64,000 nt of DNA. Source: Sycobia sp. Sy_11. Its lineage: Eukaryota > Arthropoda > Insecta > Hymenoptera > Epichrysomallidae. The notes below the pieces were generated by a model. The model was not told the origin of the DNA. It saw only the letters and a program-made list of their open reading frames with translations, and did not search any database. The stretch lies in contig JACCIC010000049.1 of assembly GCA_018907035.1 (NCBI GenBank), forward strand, positions 1-64,000, read 5' to 3'. Shown here piece by piece: positions 14,376-25,611 of the stretch (position 1 is its first letter; every line of letters begins with the position of its first letter). A program made the position numbers and the translations under genes.

Positions 14376-14753
14376 ACAATACTTTTAATTATTTTTTATG
14401 AAAAATCCATGTTTCTGATAGTCTCGAAATTTAACCTATCAGGTACACAAAAATTTTAGATTTCATACTGATAGATTATTAGATCGAAACCTCGCATCAG
14501 CTGTGAATACGTGTATACATAAATATTTACATACCCTGAATAAGTGTTCTTCCTTGTATTTTTTATATTTATATTACTAATAAAATAAGTCTTTCCTGAC
14601 AGACTAACAGTATTATTAATTATTAGATCTTGCTTGAAAAATTATTTTTCCTCATTCCGACCTACAAATCGCACCTTCGCCGATTGATGCAGGTTCTTAT
14701 GACGAAAAAAGTTAGTCCAGTAAAATATAGTTCATACCTAATACGACAAGGTT

Positions 14754-14932
14754 TTTTTACGAACCTCGTTACAATCCTCGGCTGCATTTCGGGCCGCAAA
14801 CCTCTCGTTTTCTAAATAAAGTCTTTCCGTACCCGGTAAGAAATGTACTATTTTACGAACCTCATTACTACTCTTGGCCTTACCTCGAGTCATAAATAAA
14901 GCCTTTCGATGTCCGATGAGAAGTGTACAATT
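14754..14932. repeat. Diverged tandem duplication, about 80-95-bp unit, each with AATAAAG
   Basis: Two units both begin TTTTACGAACCTC and carry TAAATAAAG(T/C)CTTTC followed by GAGAAGTGTACAA or GTAAGAAATGTACTA. Unit 1 spans about 14757-14850 and unit 2 about 14853-14932; unit 2 lacks about 17 bp present in unit 1. Each copy holds a canonical AATAAA hexamer, so this may be duplicated 3'-end or LTR-type sequence. Confidence 0.8.
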
Positions 14933-16595
14933 CTTAATAAATCCACCGTAGCCTTGTTAATTTTTTGAATTAACGATTTTTTAACAAGTTCGTGTTCCGT
15001 AAGTACGAAGAATGCTGCGCGCGCGACAATCATATGTTTATGACATTACTCAAGTTGCGCTCTGCACTATACGTATATAACATTAGAGACGGGCAGAAAT
15101 AACTTATTTGTTCAATTACTCGTTCGACCACAAGCGCTGAATAAGCGGAAATTCGTTAATTAGACGTATGTGCAAAATTTTACAATGTGATTGGTTGTAC
15201 TTACTGCGCATATAGAAAACAGACTTCTATGCAAATGCCGATCTGGAGAATTTGAGGCTCGAGTTTGCTTGAGTCTCAGCTACACCGTCGAAATTGTGTA
15301 TGCATTAGATTGCTCCATATATGTCTTATATTATTTAAACAATATACTACGTGATCCAAACAGATCAATTTTCGATGACGCTATGGATTATTTACAATAG
15401 GAGCTCGAACATTGGACTCTAATTTATCAGTTGTCGTGGATTTCTGGGGATAAATTTACGATTTAATGCGGTCTCGCAAAGAAATTGTTCAATGGCTTCG
15501 AATCACACGTCATTGTCGGTCAATGTTCCCGTCCTTTATTTCATTTTAATGACTCAGGTGATTTTCCTTGCAATAATTCCATGAAAGCGGTTCCTATGTG
15601 CAGCAAGTTAGGCAAAACGTTGTAAATGTTAAAATATCAAATTTTCGATTACGGTTAAAGTTTCTCTATCTTCATGTTTAAACAAGTAAAGTACCATGAT
15701 GTTTCTAAACAGCAAGCCGCGCCAAACACTGAGTTTTTCCCCCGATGTGATCGGGATTTGTGAATCACTTGTTGATTTGACTTACGCTAATAACGATAAT
15801 TATGCTTTTTAAGACAACTCACTTTTTTTGGATTCGATGTATGACAAGCTCAGTAGGAACGGAACGGCCGCCATATAATGCAAGAAAGATTAGCAACAGC
15901 ACTTTTCGAATTTAACAGAAAATTTGGACATTATTCAAATATATTATCGCAACGTGAACTTGTAGACAATTACATGATGATGACTATTTAATGCAATGCA
16001 CTGTAAAATTTAAGAAATCGAAAAATTGAACAAAAAATACGATCGTTATGAACTTTTCACAATCTATTATTCCTACTGGTAAGCCCCATAAGTAATCATA
16101 TTGTTGTTAAATTTTTTATATTATCTCTTTGATTTCATAGAAATACATTCCTCGTACTAAGTAATCTCAACAACATTAATTAATTCTTATTACATTATCT
16201 GTAGTAAAATTTAGTAATTTACTATACAAATAAAAGAATAATAATCTTTATTTTTCTTCTCCGCTCATCACTTGTGTTCATATTATCGTTTTTATATGAA
16301 ATATATCAGAGCTTTTTTCTTAAAAATTTGATAGCTAATCCACAGTATTTTTCTGATTTCATATATATTACTGCATAGATAAATTATTATATAGCCTGCT
16401 CCACTTTTATCAAAATCAATCTCACAGTATTGAAATAAGAGAATTAATATTCAACATCAATTCAGTTAAGCACGTGTAAAATTTTCAATTATCAATATCG
16501 ATAGTTAAAAAAATTAATTCAGAACTTTCTTCTGTTATATTCGAATTTTAAAAGTAAAATAAACATATCATTTGCTACGTGTATTATATTTTGTT

Positions 16596-16599
<4 letters not shown>

Positions 16600-16646
<47 letters not shown>
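16600..16646. repeat. (TA)23 microsatellite
   Basis: An uninterrupted 47-bp TA run that ends the long TA-array-free interval starting at 7509. Confidence 0.98.
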
Positions 16647-16647
<1 letters not shown>

Positions 16648-17088
16648 CTTTATATTTATATATAGATATTTTAAAATATAGGAAAAATCCGCTTGAGCTA
16701 TCATATTATTGACTTATTTGTCTAACTTATATAAATATTCAACATAATGAAAATCAAATATTAAATGTTCATAATTCATGTAAAATTCAAATAAAAAAAG
16801 ATACACGTTGGTCTCTTTTAATAAATAATATGTGTTCAACTGTGTAAAGTATTTATTTTATTGTAAGTTTAATAACAAGGTGGATCATTTGATAACACTG
16901 TTTCTTTTGAATAATGAAAAAAAAGAAGGAACACATTTGTAAAACAATAAAGCCATTCATATCGAACAAGTAGTCGTTTGATTTCAATATGAAAGTATAC
17001 ATCAACCAAAAGTTTTGAGGCTAAAAAATATATAATATCAAGCTCAATGCCCCTTCTGAAAGATATCGCAATTTGCCTGTGTATAATC

Positions 17089-17133
17089 TCACACACGCAC
17101 GCGCGCGCACATGCACGCACACACACACGCGCA
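17089..17133. repeat. Alternating CA/CG tract
   Basis: Interleaved (CA)n and (CG)n, almost entirely alternating purine-pyrimidine and therefore Z-DNA-prone. Confidence 0.9.
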
Positions 17134-17148
17134 AAGGTGAAGCCATAT

Positions 17149-17154
<6 letters not shown>

Positions 17155-17181
<27 letters not shown>
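17155..17181. repeat. (TA)13 microsatellite
   Basis: A 27-bp TA run, just after the CA/CG tract. Confidence 0.95.
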
Positions 17182-17184
<3 letters not shown>

Positions 17185-17545
17185 TTTAAAATTACTCGAA
17201 TCGAAAACGATGCGCAAGAGACGCCACTTAAACTGTGCCGAGATTGCCTTTCACTCTGTTCTCTTACTCTCTTGCGGATATACCACAGCATCAGCACTCA
17301 TGCGCAGCTAAATGACGAGATATCTTCGCGGCTCTTCTTTGCTTCATCTTTTTCCTTTCTCCACCACTCTCTCCCTCTCTTCCTTTCTCTACTTTTTTTT
17401 TGTCTGTCTCGTCTCTCTTTCCACTCAACTCCCTTCGGTATATATATACTGTCTCACACGTGCATACTCTTACGTTACTTATACTCTCGACATCGTATAC
17501 TTGTGTGTAAAGGAGAGATAGAGAGAAATAGAGAGAGATAGGGAG

Positions 17546-17548
<3 letters not shown>

Positions 17549-17583
<35 letters not shown>
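17549..17583. repeat. (GA)17 microsatellite
   Basis: A pure 35-bp GA run preceded by about 35 bp of imperfect GA/GATA. A pyrimidine-rich stretch lies at 17330-17430. Confidence 0.96.
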
Positions 17584-17585
<2 letters not shown>

Positions 17586-17659
17586 CACTTGCCTCCTCTA
17601 TATTATACTGATCCTCTGCATATAAGCACACATATGTACATAAAGTTCCATTATCAAAA

Positions 17660-17721
17660 CATATATACATACATATATACATATATACATACATATATAC
17701 ATACATATATACATTCATACA

Positions 17722-17748
<27 letters not shown>
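17660..17748. repeat. (ATAC)n / (TATATAC)n tandem repeat
   Basis: ATACATAC alternates with ATATATAC in a higher-order pattern, then becomes pure CATA repeat (about 17716-17748) before passing directly into the TA array at 17749. Confidence 0.93.

Positions 17749-17808
<60 letters not shown>
17749..17808. repeat. (TA)30 microsatellite
   Basis: A 60-bp TA run continuous with the preceding CATA repeat. Confidence 0.98.
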
Positions 17809-17813
<5 letters not shown>

Positions 17814-20390
17814 AGAGGTAGAAGACAAAACGCTGTATAGGTATGACATAAAGAAAATGTACAAGAAATCTTGACTATATACTTATGATACGAAAGAAAA
17901 GAGCAACTTTGAAAGAATATATATATATATATATATGATTGTTATACGCGCCCGATTGAACACACGAAGCACAAACACATTGGATGAAAGAGGCGAAATC
18001 CTTTTTCCGTGGCGACATAATCGCTCGAGCTTCACTTTTTTATCATGTCGTCGAGATGGGGATTAAAGTGCAAAGCTCGTGAAAGCAAATGGGACAGGGA
18101 GATGGGAATAAAGCCCTCTGCGATTCAGTTCTTATGTGTGTGTGTGTGCGTGTGTGTATTTATTTATTTATTCGAAAGCTATATCCTTTGTGTGGGGTGT
18201 AATTATTGAAAAGTGTGATCCAAGTCGGATATGGCGAATAATTTATCCGTAAAACTTTTAATGCCTTTGGATTTGTTGCGAACATTCGCGAAATTCAATA
18301 ATTTTTATATAAATGCATGGGTTTTTTATATTCGAAAAAACGCTTATGGTACTTAGAAACAAAATTTATCCATAATAAATCAGGCTTCGTTGAATTAAAA
18401 GTATTTAAATAATTACTTTATCTTTTTGTGTTAATGTTATCAGGAATCTAAATTTGAACTGTTTTATACAGTATCTTAGAGTCAAATTTATAAAAAAATG
18501 AAGAAAGCAAACAAAAAGCCAATTTAAGTTCACAGGAAATATTTTGAACTATTACTTTCAGCTTCTTCTAGTGGTTGTAATATCGATTGAAGAAGAAAAA
18601 TGAAAAAATAAATAGCAGTCTTATTATAACTTGTAGGTTGATCTTACTAATGATGGTCTAACATATTTAAAATTAATTCCATACACTAATCAAGATGTTA
18701 GAACAGAAGGTGTTTATACTAAAATATTATGTTGAACTAAAAATTATGGAGATCAGATTTAAAGGTGAATGATACGTCATTAATCCATGCTTGCTAATCC
18801 AACTGACCTACTTTTATTTATTTCATTTATCGGAAAATTAAGGAAGAAAATCCTGTTTAGAATGCTTATCCTTCGATGGTAATAAATACGTATTATATCA
18901 TGGGATTAATTTATAATTAAATAAATTTGGAGAAAAATTCGACTAAAACTTGAAGAAATTGGAATGAACTCAATTTTTGATTCTATACTATTGAAATACT
19001 TAGGTATAGTTAATCAAAAGGTGTCATCGAGTTTTATTTATTAAATACTGCATCGTCAACTTTGAAATTCTTATTCAAATTCGTTTGAATCAATGATCAT
19101 AATTACCGAGCACATAGTGTAGATTTAATTATTATTATTTTTAGAAATATGATTATTGTAAGTTAGTAGGCTGTTTTGATATTTTTAAACTTTGTGTATG
19201 GTACAGCTTCGCATAAGTAAAATGTTATGATTTATACAAAATCTTTACAGTGAGCTACTTCTGTTTTGATAATCAGGTTGGAACATTATAATTGGAATAG
19301 GGTGGATGTGTTTTATCCAAAAAGGAATGTCCAAAAAGTCATTGTCCAATAAGGCTCTGTGAGTAACTTCTGGGCATTATAAATATGTACCAGTGAGGTT
19401 TAGATTTGGCTATTTGTGAAGATTTATTAATGTAGCCATATATTGAATCCGGTATGTTGATTGAAGATATCGTATATAAAATTTTTTTGTTAACATAATA
19501 ATAATGAAGTTAAGTAAGTGTAAAGTATCACCAAAACACCGAATAAAGGAGAAATGCGGAGATTCTTAGTTTATTCATTATATTCATCATGGAAATGCTC
19601 TAAATATGGATTTGCTACCTCCTTCTGATTGAACTACTGCTTTTTCTATTTTAATTAAATCGTTTTTCAATTTTGTTCAGTGTCATTCGCGGCAAATGTG
19701 TTTTTTTATAGAACAGTCAAGCATTGGAAACTAGTTTTGAATTTTCCTAGTGTTTAGATTCTCTTTGAAAATAACAGGAATAAAGTATACGTTCAAATCT
19801 ACAAACTTGCCTTCACGAGTTAACTTCATTTGATAGAAAAAGTCACACATTCTGACCATAATTTGGAAAACTAGCTTAAAAAGCTATAATTGTTGCTACA
19901 AAGCTATATATTATGACGAATTGAAGGGACGAAATTAGTGATCATTCGATGGTCGAATAGTTTATTTTCATAAGAGCAAGATATACATCTTATAATCGTT
20001 CAGTTTACTTTAAAATTCGAATATGAATAATAAAGTAACGAAAATAAGATTTTTTTGCAGCACTATTTGTAATGAAGTAAAGATTATTTGAGTCTTTATC
20101 TTTTTACGAACTTTCCAATTCATGCTATTTATAATATATTGATTTCAGTATAATCCTAAATCTTTTATTCAACATTTCCTAGACACAAGTGTCATTATTT
20201 AAATAAATGTTCCATATGAGAAAATATAAAAACCTAAAATCATTTACACTTTTTTCCATCCCATATTTCAAAATAGTATACGAATTTCAATAAATTAATA
20301 AAGATTGATTAGTAGAAAATTAAATTAAAATTAACCTATAATTCAAGACTTTGACTGTCACCTCAAAGTTCCCGGATACTTTTTGAGCTA
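17809..20390. other. Non-coding DNA, AT-rich after 18.2 kb
   Basis: TA tract at about 17918-17936 and TG run near 18137-18158. From 18.2 to 20.3 kb the sequence is AT-rich, microsatellite-free and full of stops in all frames. It resembles decayed repeat sequence, but no family was recognised. Confidence 0.5.
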
Positions 20391-20395
20391 AGGCC

Positions 20396-20430
20396 TATAT
20401 AAGTGAAAAAGAGGAGCGAAATAAGCGGCA
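20396..20430 (+). promoter_or_regulatory. Candidate TATA core promoter
   Basis: TATATAAG begins at 20396, directly after GGCC and at a sharp switch from AT-rich to GC-richer sequence. A pyrimidine-purine step (CA at 20429-20430) lies about 34 bp downstream, a reasonable start-site distance. The following 85 bp have no ATG and end in a good splice donor. A TATA motif alone is weak evidence in such AT-rich DNA; the combination raises it. Confidence 0.4.
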
Positions 20431-20515
20431 AACAGGCAGACTGAGTCGTTCGCCGCACTATAGAACTCTCGCTGAAGCTTGAAGAGCGTCGGGAACGACA
20501 GTTGGAGAGGAAAGG
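20430..20515 (+). other. Candidate non-coding first exon
   Basis: About 86 bp with balanced GC, no ATG and several CpGs, ending in AAAGG followed by GTGAGTCG, a near-consensus 5' splice site with GT at 20516-20517. Together with the TATA box at 20396 this reads as a 5'-UTR exon of a plus-strand gene whose coding exons lie elsewhere. No partner acceptor can be assigned with confidence. Confidence 0.35.
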
Positions 20516-20516
20516 G

Positions 20517-21366
20517 TGAGTCGTGAGCAGGGGAAAGGTTAGCGGGGAAGTATTACGAGCGCCCTTGCAGCATCAGGAATATCTCGCTCACTCTCTCCCT
20601 CTCCTCTCTCTCCCTGTCTCTCTCATCTCCGGGCTCTTCGTTTTCAAGCGCGCGGCTTTTCGGTCGCTGCACCCCAAGCGGTTATTATCACTTTGCCCTT
20701 TCCTGCACTCTATATATACCGCGCGTTCACCCTGGCGCGTATACATACATCCGTGCATAATATTCGCGTGTGTATGTGCGCACGTATATGAGTACTCAGT
20801 GACACTTAATCTCGACTCTCGTGCTTCACGGCGATGCGCGCACGAGTGTGGGGGAGTGATGATGGTGTGGTGGGCAAGGGGAAGGGCAAACACAAAAACA
20901 GCAGGAAGAGAAGGCAAGAGGAAGGGTATACATGCGAGGATGGAAAGTGCCTCGCAACGCTCGTGAAAGATGGATAATGAAAGATGAAGAGAGATAGAAA
21001 GAGAGAAAGAGGTATGGAGAAGTGGAGAAGATTGGAAAGTCATGGAGGAAAGAATGGCTAGCTGAGTATCTGCACGTGTGCATGTGTGTATATGCTCGCC
21101 TATGTGTTGTAAATATTGAGTGTACTGCGGCGGGCACGGATTGGAAAATATGAAAATTTGTGGCGTCGGGAAGGAGGCGTGTTGCGTTAATTTTAATAAC
21201 AGCGAGTAATCCATCATAATAATAAATTGTCTTTTAGGGTAGGTTGGGGAGTGAAAGAGAGAGAGAGAGAGAGAGAGACTTACGGAACGCCACGGTTCGT
21301 TGCTGGTGGTTATTAAGATAAGAAATTTTGCACTTAATACCGGGGTGAGAGCCAGGCGAGCGTTCA
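20517..21366. other. GC-richer CT/GA-biased sequence downstream of candidate exon
   Basis: Pyrimidine-rich tract at 20582-20635, a second TATA-like TATATATA near 20711, then a purine-rich plus strand from about 20840 to 21060 and a (GA)n run at 21255-21279. The purine bias keeps the minus strand free of stops and produces a 259-codon ORF (20588-21367) that looks spurious. No gene is called beyond the candidate first exon. Confidence 0.5.
21255..21279. repeat. (GA)12 microsatellite
   Basis: A 25-bp pure GA run. Confidence 0.93.
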
Positions 21367-24300
21367 TTGATGAATACGACGACGCGCGCTAATAAAATTA
21401 CGGTTATTAATTTTACTCGGAATAAAGATTGCGGGAGGGCGAAAGTTTGCGCTTACTCGGTTCAGGGGAGTACTCTTACCTTATACAACCATGATCCGTT
21501 TCGATGGATCGTCCCTTTTAATTTAGTCGAAAACTTTGACAGTCAAAAGTATAAGTGGATTGAGTACATAGTGTAGGCAAATACGTAATATAATTAGCAA
21601 ATTGACGCCAGAACAAATGGAGTTTGAAGGTTGGAAAAGTCAGATTTTCAAACAATGTGTATATATGTAATATTAACGTTTACGTAAGGAGCAACGTTAA
21701 ATAATTAAGAAGAGACGGGGTCAGTGATGACGATGGAGGGAAATAAAAATTGATATGATATCAGTTTTAGTAAAAAAATCTTTCACAGGCAGCGTCGTAT
21801 AGGCAGGTTTGTTGTGGCGATAGAAAAATCAGCCTTCTGTGGCTAAAATTCTGTCTCTTGTTTCGGATGCTCTGTGATGAATAAATTTCGTTTTTACAAC
21901 ACTTCTGTAATTAAGTAAATTAAATATGTTTTTTCGGACGAAGAGATTCAGTTGCTTCTTTGGCTCAATTACTACTTTACTTCGGTCCGCATTCAGACAG
22001 CACTACGAATTTCTGTTTTATAAGCTCATTCAAACTAAATCAGCTCAAGCAAAAACTCAAACTTAAAATTCTCTTTACTTGATATCAAGAAAGCAAAGAA
22101 CAAATTTATGTACAATTTTTCTCATGTATAAATCTTCAGATAATGTCTTCTAAAATGTACCTCACAAAATTCCAGAGAAAAGTTGTGATGTGTCAAGAAT
22201 GAGATTGGTTTACAATTAGCATTTCTCCATTGTTGAGTCGCGAAAGCTAGTTGTAAGCACTTACTGTTTTGTAGATATTATTCTCGAAAAAGACTTCCCG
22301 AACCATAAGACTTTTAGTGTTATTTTCTTCAAGACAACCATATTCTCACAGAAAACAATATTTGACAGCTATGGGTTGCAAAATAATAATAATAAAAATA
22401 AAAATAAAAATTCACAATCGGAAGAATGCACATCGGACACTCAAACTTTGTATCGTGATTCTTAAAGAGTCACCGCTTAGACATTCCAGAAAAAATTTTG
22501 ATCCTAACATCAATCTATTTTCGTTACTTTTATGTATATCTTCATCGCATAGTAATCGAACATATAAAGCTTAGAAATTCGATTATCACTGATCCGTAAG
22601 TGTACGAACAAAATATTTGTCACTAACAGTGATCTTTTTATAGGACTCGTACTGGACAACAGAATATGGAGCTTTCAAAGACGATAATTTGACATTCTAA
22701 AAAAATTTAATAAGTTAACTGAACGTTGAATTTCGGCAGAACAAAAATTACCAACCACGAAAGATTCGTGAGCAATTTTTGTCTTATTGCTTCACGCAAG
22801 CCGATCATTACTTAAAGATAAATAATCTTACTTACTGCTTTTTTCTCTCGCAGATATTTGTGATGCATAAGTGTATTATAAAAAAATAAAGCAGTGAGAG
22901 AAACCTTTATGCTTGACTTTATTCGGTTTTGGTCATGCAGAATGTCTCCACTGGGAGGATTCGGTAGGATTGATCCTTAGATTTGATTTCATAACCATAC
23001 AGTCATTATTAATTAAGGGTGGTGGTGATTGTTTTAAGCAAACCTGAGTCGCCATTTATTCCATTCAATGGTACCGAAGAGATGGATATGCAACAAAGTT
23101 TTTTAATGTCACTTGGTAATTTTGGAACGAAGTTCGTTGAGACCCGCCTCATGTCCAACACGTTCGAAAAATGGAAAGTAATGCATCAATGGATACTTAA
23201 ACTTTCACAACATCTCTCCAATATTATGACTCTTTGCAATATAATATAATATAATTTAATATAATTAGTAATATGCCTATTCTCAAGCATTATTTTTGAC
23301 ATCGCCGCTATAGTTTCGTCTGTTTTTGCGTGCTAGAGCATCCTAGGCGAGGATTATCATTGATATCTTTCTCGGACTTGCGCAACACCCTTATACTATA
23401 CATAAATTTTTGTTTTATTTCCACCTAAGTCACTAAATCCACATTAAATATTATCGCAGCATCCAAGAGCACTTAATTTAGTTATTTATGCAAAGTTCAA
23501 TGCGACTGCTTTGCTCTATTTTGATAAACAATGAAAAATTGCTATACAAGTGAAAAGAAAAATAATCTGTCTGACTTCTTTAAATAGAATAAACCTGATA
23601 AGTATCTGATATTAGCAATCCTATAATAAGTCATCGAATACCGACCACCTTGCACAACATACATGATGTATAAAATGGTAATAAACAATTGTAGTATATA
23701 AAACACCTTGTGCGTAACATACTTACGTATGTTTCAGATTAGGTTGGTATATGGTTCTCATTTATCTTTCTTTGTTGAACCCATGTCTAATCGTGCTCTT
23801 CAACTTTGTTGACTTCTGGCTTTGAGACGAACAAACGTCAACCAATAAACGACCGTTACCTACCTGTCAGATTACTTTTAGGAATACTATCTAGAATTAT
23901 TAACGTATATTAGGCGTATTTGTGTTAAAATATTAAAAAAAAAAATTAAAAGTTTGATGTATGTTACCCATATAGTTTTCAAATTGTCTTTATTTATTGA
24001 ACATAGCTCGTTTGCCCACAATTCCAGATCAGTCTGTATAAATACTTCTTAATCAATATACCTGATTATTGTTTCTGCGATTCATATTTATTTTTGTGTT
24101 ATATAAACATATCACCAGTTCCGTATCTTATTTTCCTAAATTTTTTTTTCTTGCAATTTAATTATTTTAATTATTATTGCGATTTTTCCGTTAAGCGTAT
24201 CGTCTTTTTGTCATATTGTCCTGATTATTTTGGGCATTGAGTTTTTATACTCTGATAAATATTATCTATATTATCCATATTTTATAAGTTCGAGACAACT

Positions 24301-24461
24301 TGTTTGCTAAAATACGGAATTCCTTTGGTTTATTATAGTAGTCTGATCTTCTGAACACCTTGTATAGAAACTCATACAACTTACCTCGCCCACTTATACA
24401 TATATGACCAATATTCAGACGGTAGCACAGATACGCTAAGATTTCCGTGCTCATAGTATAT

Positions 24462-24465
<4 letters not shown>
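21367..24465. other. AT-rich, microsatellite-poor block
   Basis: Three kilobases with no long dinucleotide array. A good-looking acceptor (TTTTTTCTCTCGCAG ending near 22853) is followed by AT-rich sequence with stops. The 76-codon ORF at 23019-23249 (plus) and 85-codon ORF at 22317-22574 (plus) match nothing I know. An AATAT-type simple run occurs at about 23237-23269. Probably old repeat-derived DNA. Confidence 0.5.

Positions 24466-24501
<36 letters not shown>
24466..24501. repeat. (TA)18 microsatellite
   Basis: A 36-bp TA run at the left edge of the GC-rich island. Confidence 0.97.
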
Positions 24502-24503
<2 letters not shown>

Positions 24504-24618
24504 GACTATATAAGTGCTGATGGTAGGTCGCGAAAATTCGCGGCTCAAGTGTGTTGTACAAAGAGGAAGAGAGAGACTGAGGGAGAGAAGGACAGAGCAC
24601 AACCCTCCCGAACTCATG

Positions 24619-24643
24619 CACACACACACACACACACACACAC
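24619..24643. repeat. (CA)12 microsatellite
   Basis: A 25-bp CA run. Confidence 0.95.
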
Positions 24644-25056
24644 CGGAATCGCAGAAGAGCGCGCGACGCGAGAGTGTCGCATATACAAGTGTATAAGACG
24701 CGGGTACATATACATGTATACGTATACGGGCGGTTGACGGCCTCGTCGAGCCTTACCAGCCCGAACGACACAGAATCGAGGGTGGGTCGGTGGTGGATGG
24801 TTGGCGGAGAGGAGAGGGAAGGAGGGGGATGAGCTTCCGTCGGCAAGTCATGCACACGCGCTGGCTTGCCCGCCCGCGCGCTCCGATCTTCCGTCTCCCC
24901 CCTCCCGCCGCCCGCCGCCGCGCCGTTCGGCCTTTATAGCGCTCTTTATAAGTGGCACCGAAGTGGAACGCTCGATATTGCGCCGCCCGCGCCCCGCGAC
25001 GGCATCTATCCGCAGCTCAACCCCTCCTCCCAACGCGCACGGAGCCAAGAGGCGGC

Positions 25057-25072
25057 GGGAGGGTGGGATGGG
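25057..25072 (+). other. G-quadruplex motif with 1-, 1- and 2-base loops
   Basis: Four GGG runs with loops of 1, 1 and 2 bases, GGGAGGGTGGGATGGG. Ten consecutive G follow at 25088-25097. It sits 110 bp downstream of the TTTATAAG motif and 113 bp upstream of the candidate donor. Confidence 0.75.
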
Positions 25073-25193
25073 ATGACGGTGGGGCGAGGGGGGGGGGCAG
25101 AGGAGGACTGAGATATCTCGGTGGCTTATCGCGCGCGCACCCACCGCCCGCCGTGGCGAATCGCGCATCGATCAGCGGATATTTGTAAGTCTT

Positions 25194-25195
<2 letters not shown>

Positions 25196-25224
<29 letters not shown>
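25196..25224. repeat. (CT)14 microsatellite
   Basis: A 29-bp CT run inside the candidate intron. Confidence 0.95.
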
Positions 25225-25226
<2 letters not shown>

Positions 25227-25265
25227 ACCCTCCCTTACTCCCTCGCCCATATAAGTCTCGAATAA

Positions 25266-25305
25266 GTGTGTGTGTGTGTGTGCGCGTGTGCGCGCGCGCA
25301 CGAGT
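25266..25305. repeat. (GT)n-(GC)n alternating tract
   Basis: GT repeats pass into CGCG repeats, giving a fully alternating purine-pyrimidine tract. Confidence 0.93.
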
Positions 25306-25611
25306 GTGGGTCGTCGTCGCGGGCGTCTGTCTGCGCGAGCGTTCGCAAAGGCCCCGGGGGAAGAGAAAAGAGCCGGGCTCAGCTGCAAATGCGCGCGTCT
25401 CCCTTATATACATGCGGGTGGGGCGAACGAGGGGGGGATGAGCGGAGGGGAGGTGGGGCAGGAAGAAAGATGTATAAGGCATTATGACGCGTATATGACA
25501 CATACCATATAATATCGGCGCGGAAGATCTTTATATGCGCGGAGTGTGCATATCCTCATGATCGCCTCGCTATATAATATTCTCGCACTATATTCCCTCC
25601 ACTCTTTTCAG

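Larger units (their letters stand above)
13751..16599. other. AT-rich non-coding block
   Basis: Microsatellite-poor sequence with AT palindromes around 13950-14000 and two tandem repeats listed separately (14287-14375, 14754-14932). The ORFs at 14630-14815 and 15191-15400 are short and unrecognised. Nothing else gene-like was seen. Confidence 0.5.
24640..25480 (+). promoter_or_regulatory. CpG/G-rich island, candidate promoter region
   Basis: The most GC-rich part of the window, dense in CpG against an AT-rich background. It carries TTTATAAG at 24945-24952, G-rich motifs at 25057-25097 and 25415-25459, a CT array and a GT/CG array. A GTAAGT donor motif at 25185-25190 follows sequence without long simple repeats. 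Many overlapping ORFs on both strands are explained by base composition. It most resembles a promoter plus 5'-UTR region of a developmental-type insect gene; plus-strand direction rests only on the donor and the acceptor at 25610. Confidence 0.4.
25185..25611 (+). other. Candidate short 5' intron
   Basis: Donor GTAAGTCT at 25185 and acceptor CCTCCACTCTTTTCAG ending at 25611 would bound a 427-bp intron containing the CT and GT/CG arrays. Both signals are good individually; the exonic side of the donor (ATTT) is not consensus. The downstream exon cannot be delimited, because a poly-T tract follows at about 25677-25692. Confidence 0.25.

Noticed and set aside
17660..17748. Regular short repeats as a CRISPR-like array
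   Set aside because: Units are 4-8 bp with no unique spacers; this is a simple tandem repeat in a eukaryotic genome.
20588..21367. 259-codon minus-strand ORF, the longest in the window
   Set aside because: It is kept open by purine bias of the plus strand, overlaps other open frames, has no domain, and is low in complexity over the GA array.
24801..25512. About ten overlapping ORFs on both strands
   Set aside because: High GC lowers stop frequency; all frames are equally open, translations are Arg/Gly/Pro/His-rich, and none shows a domain.
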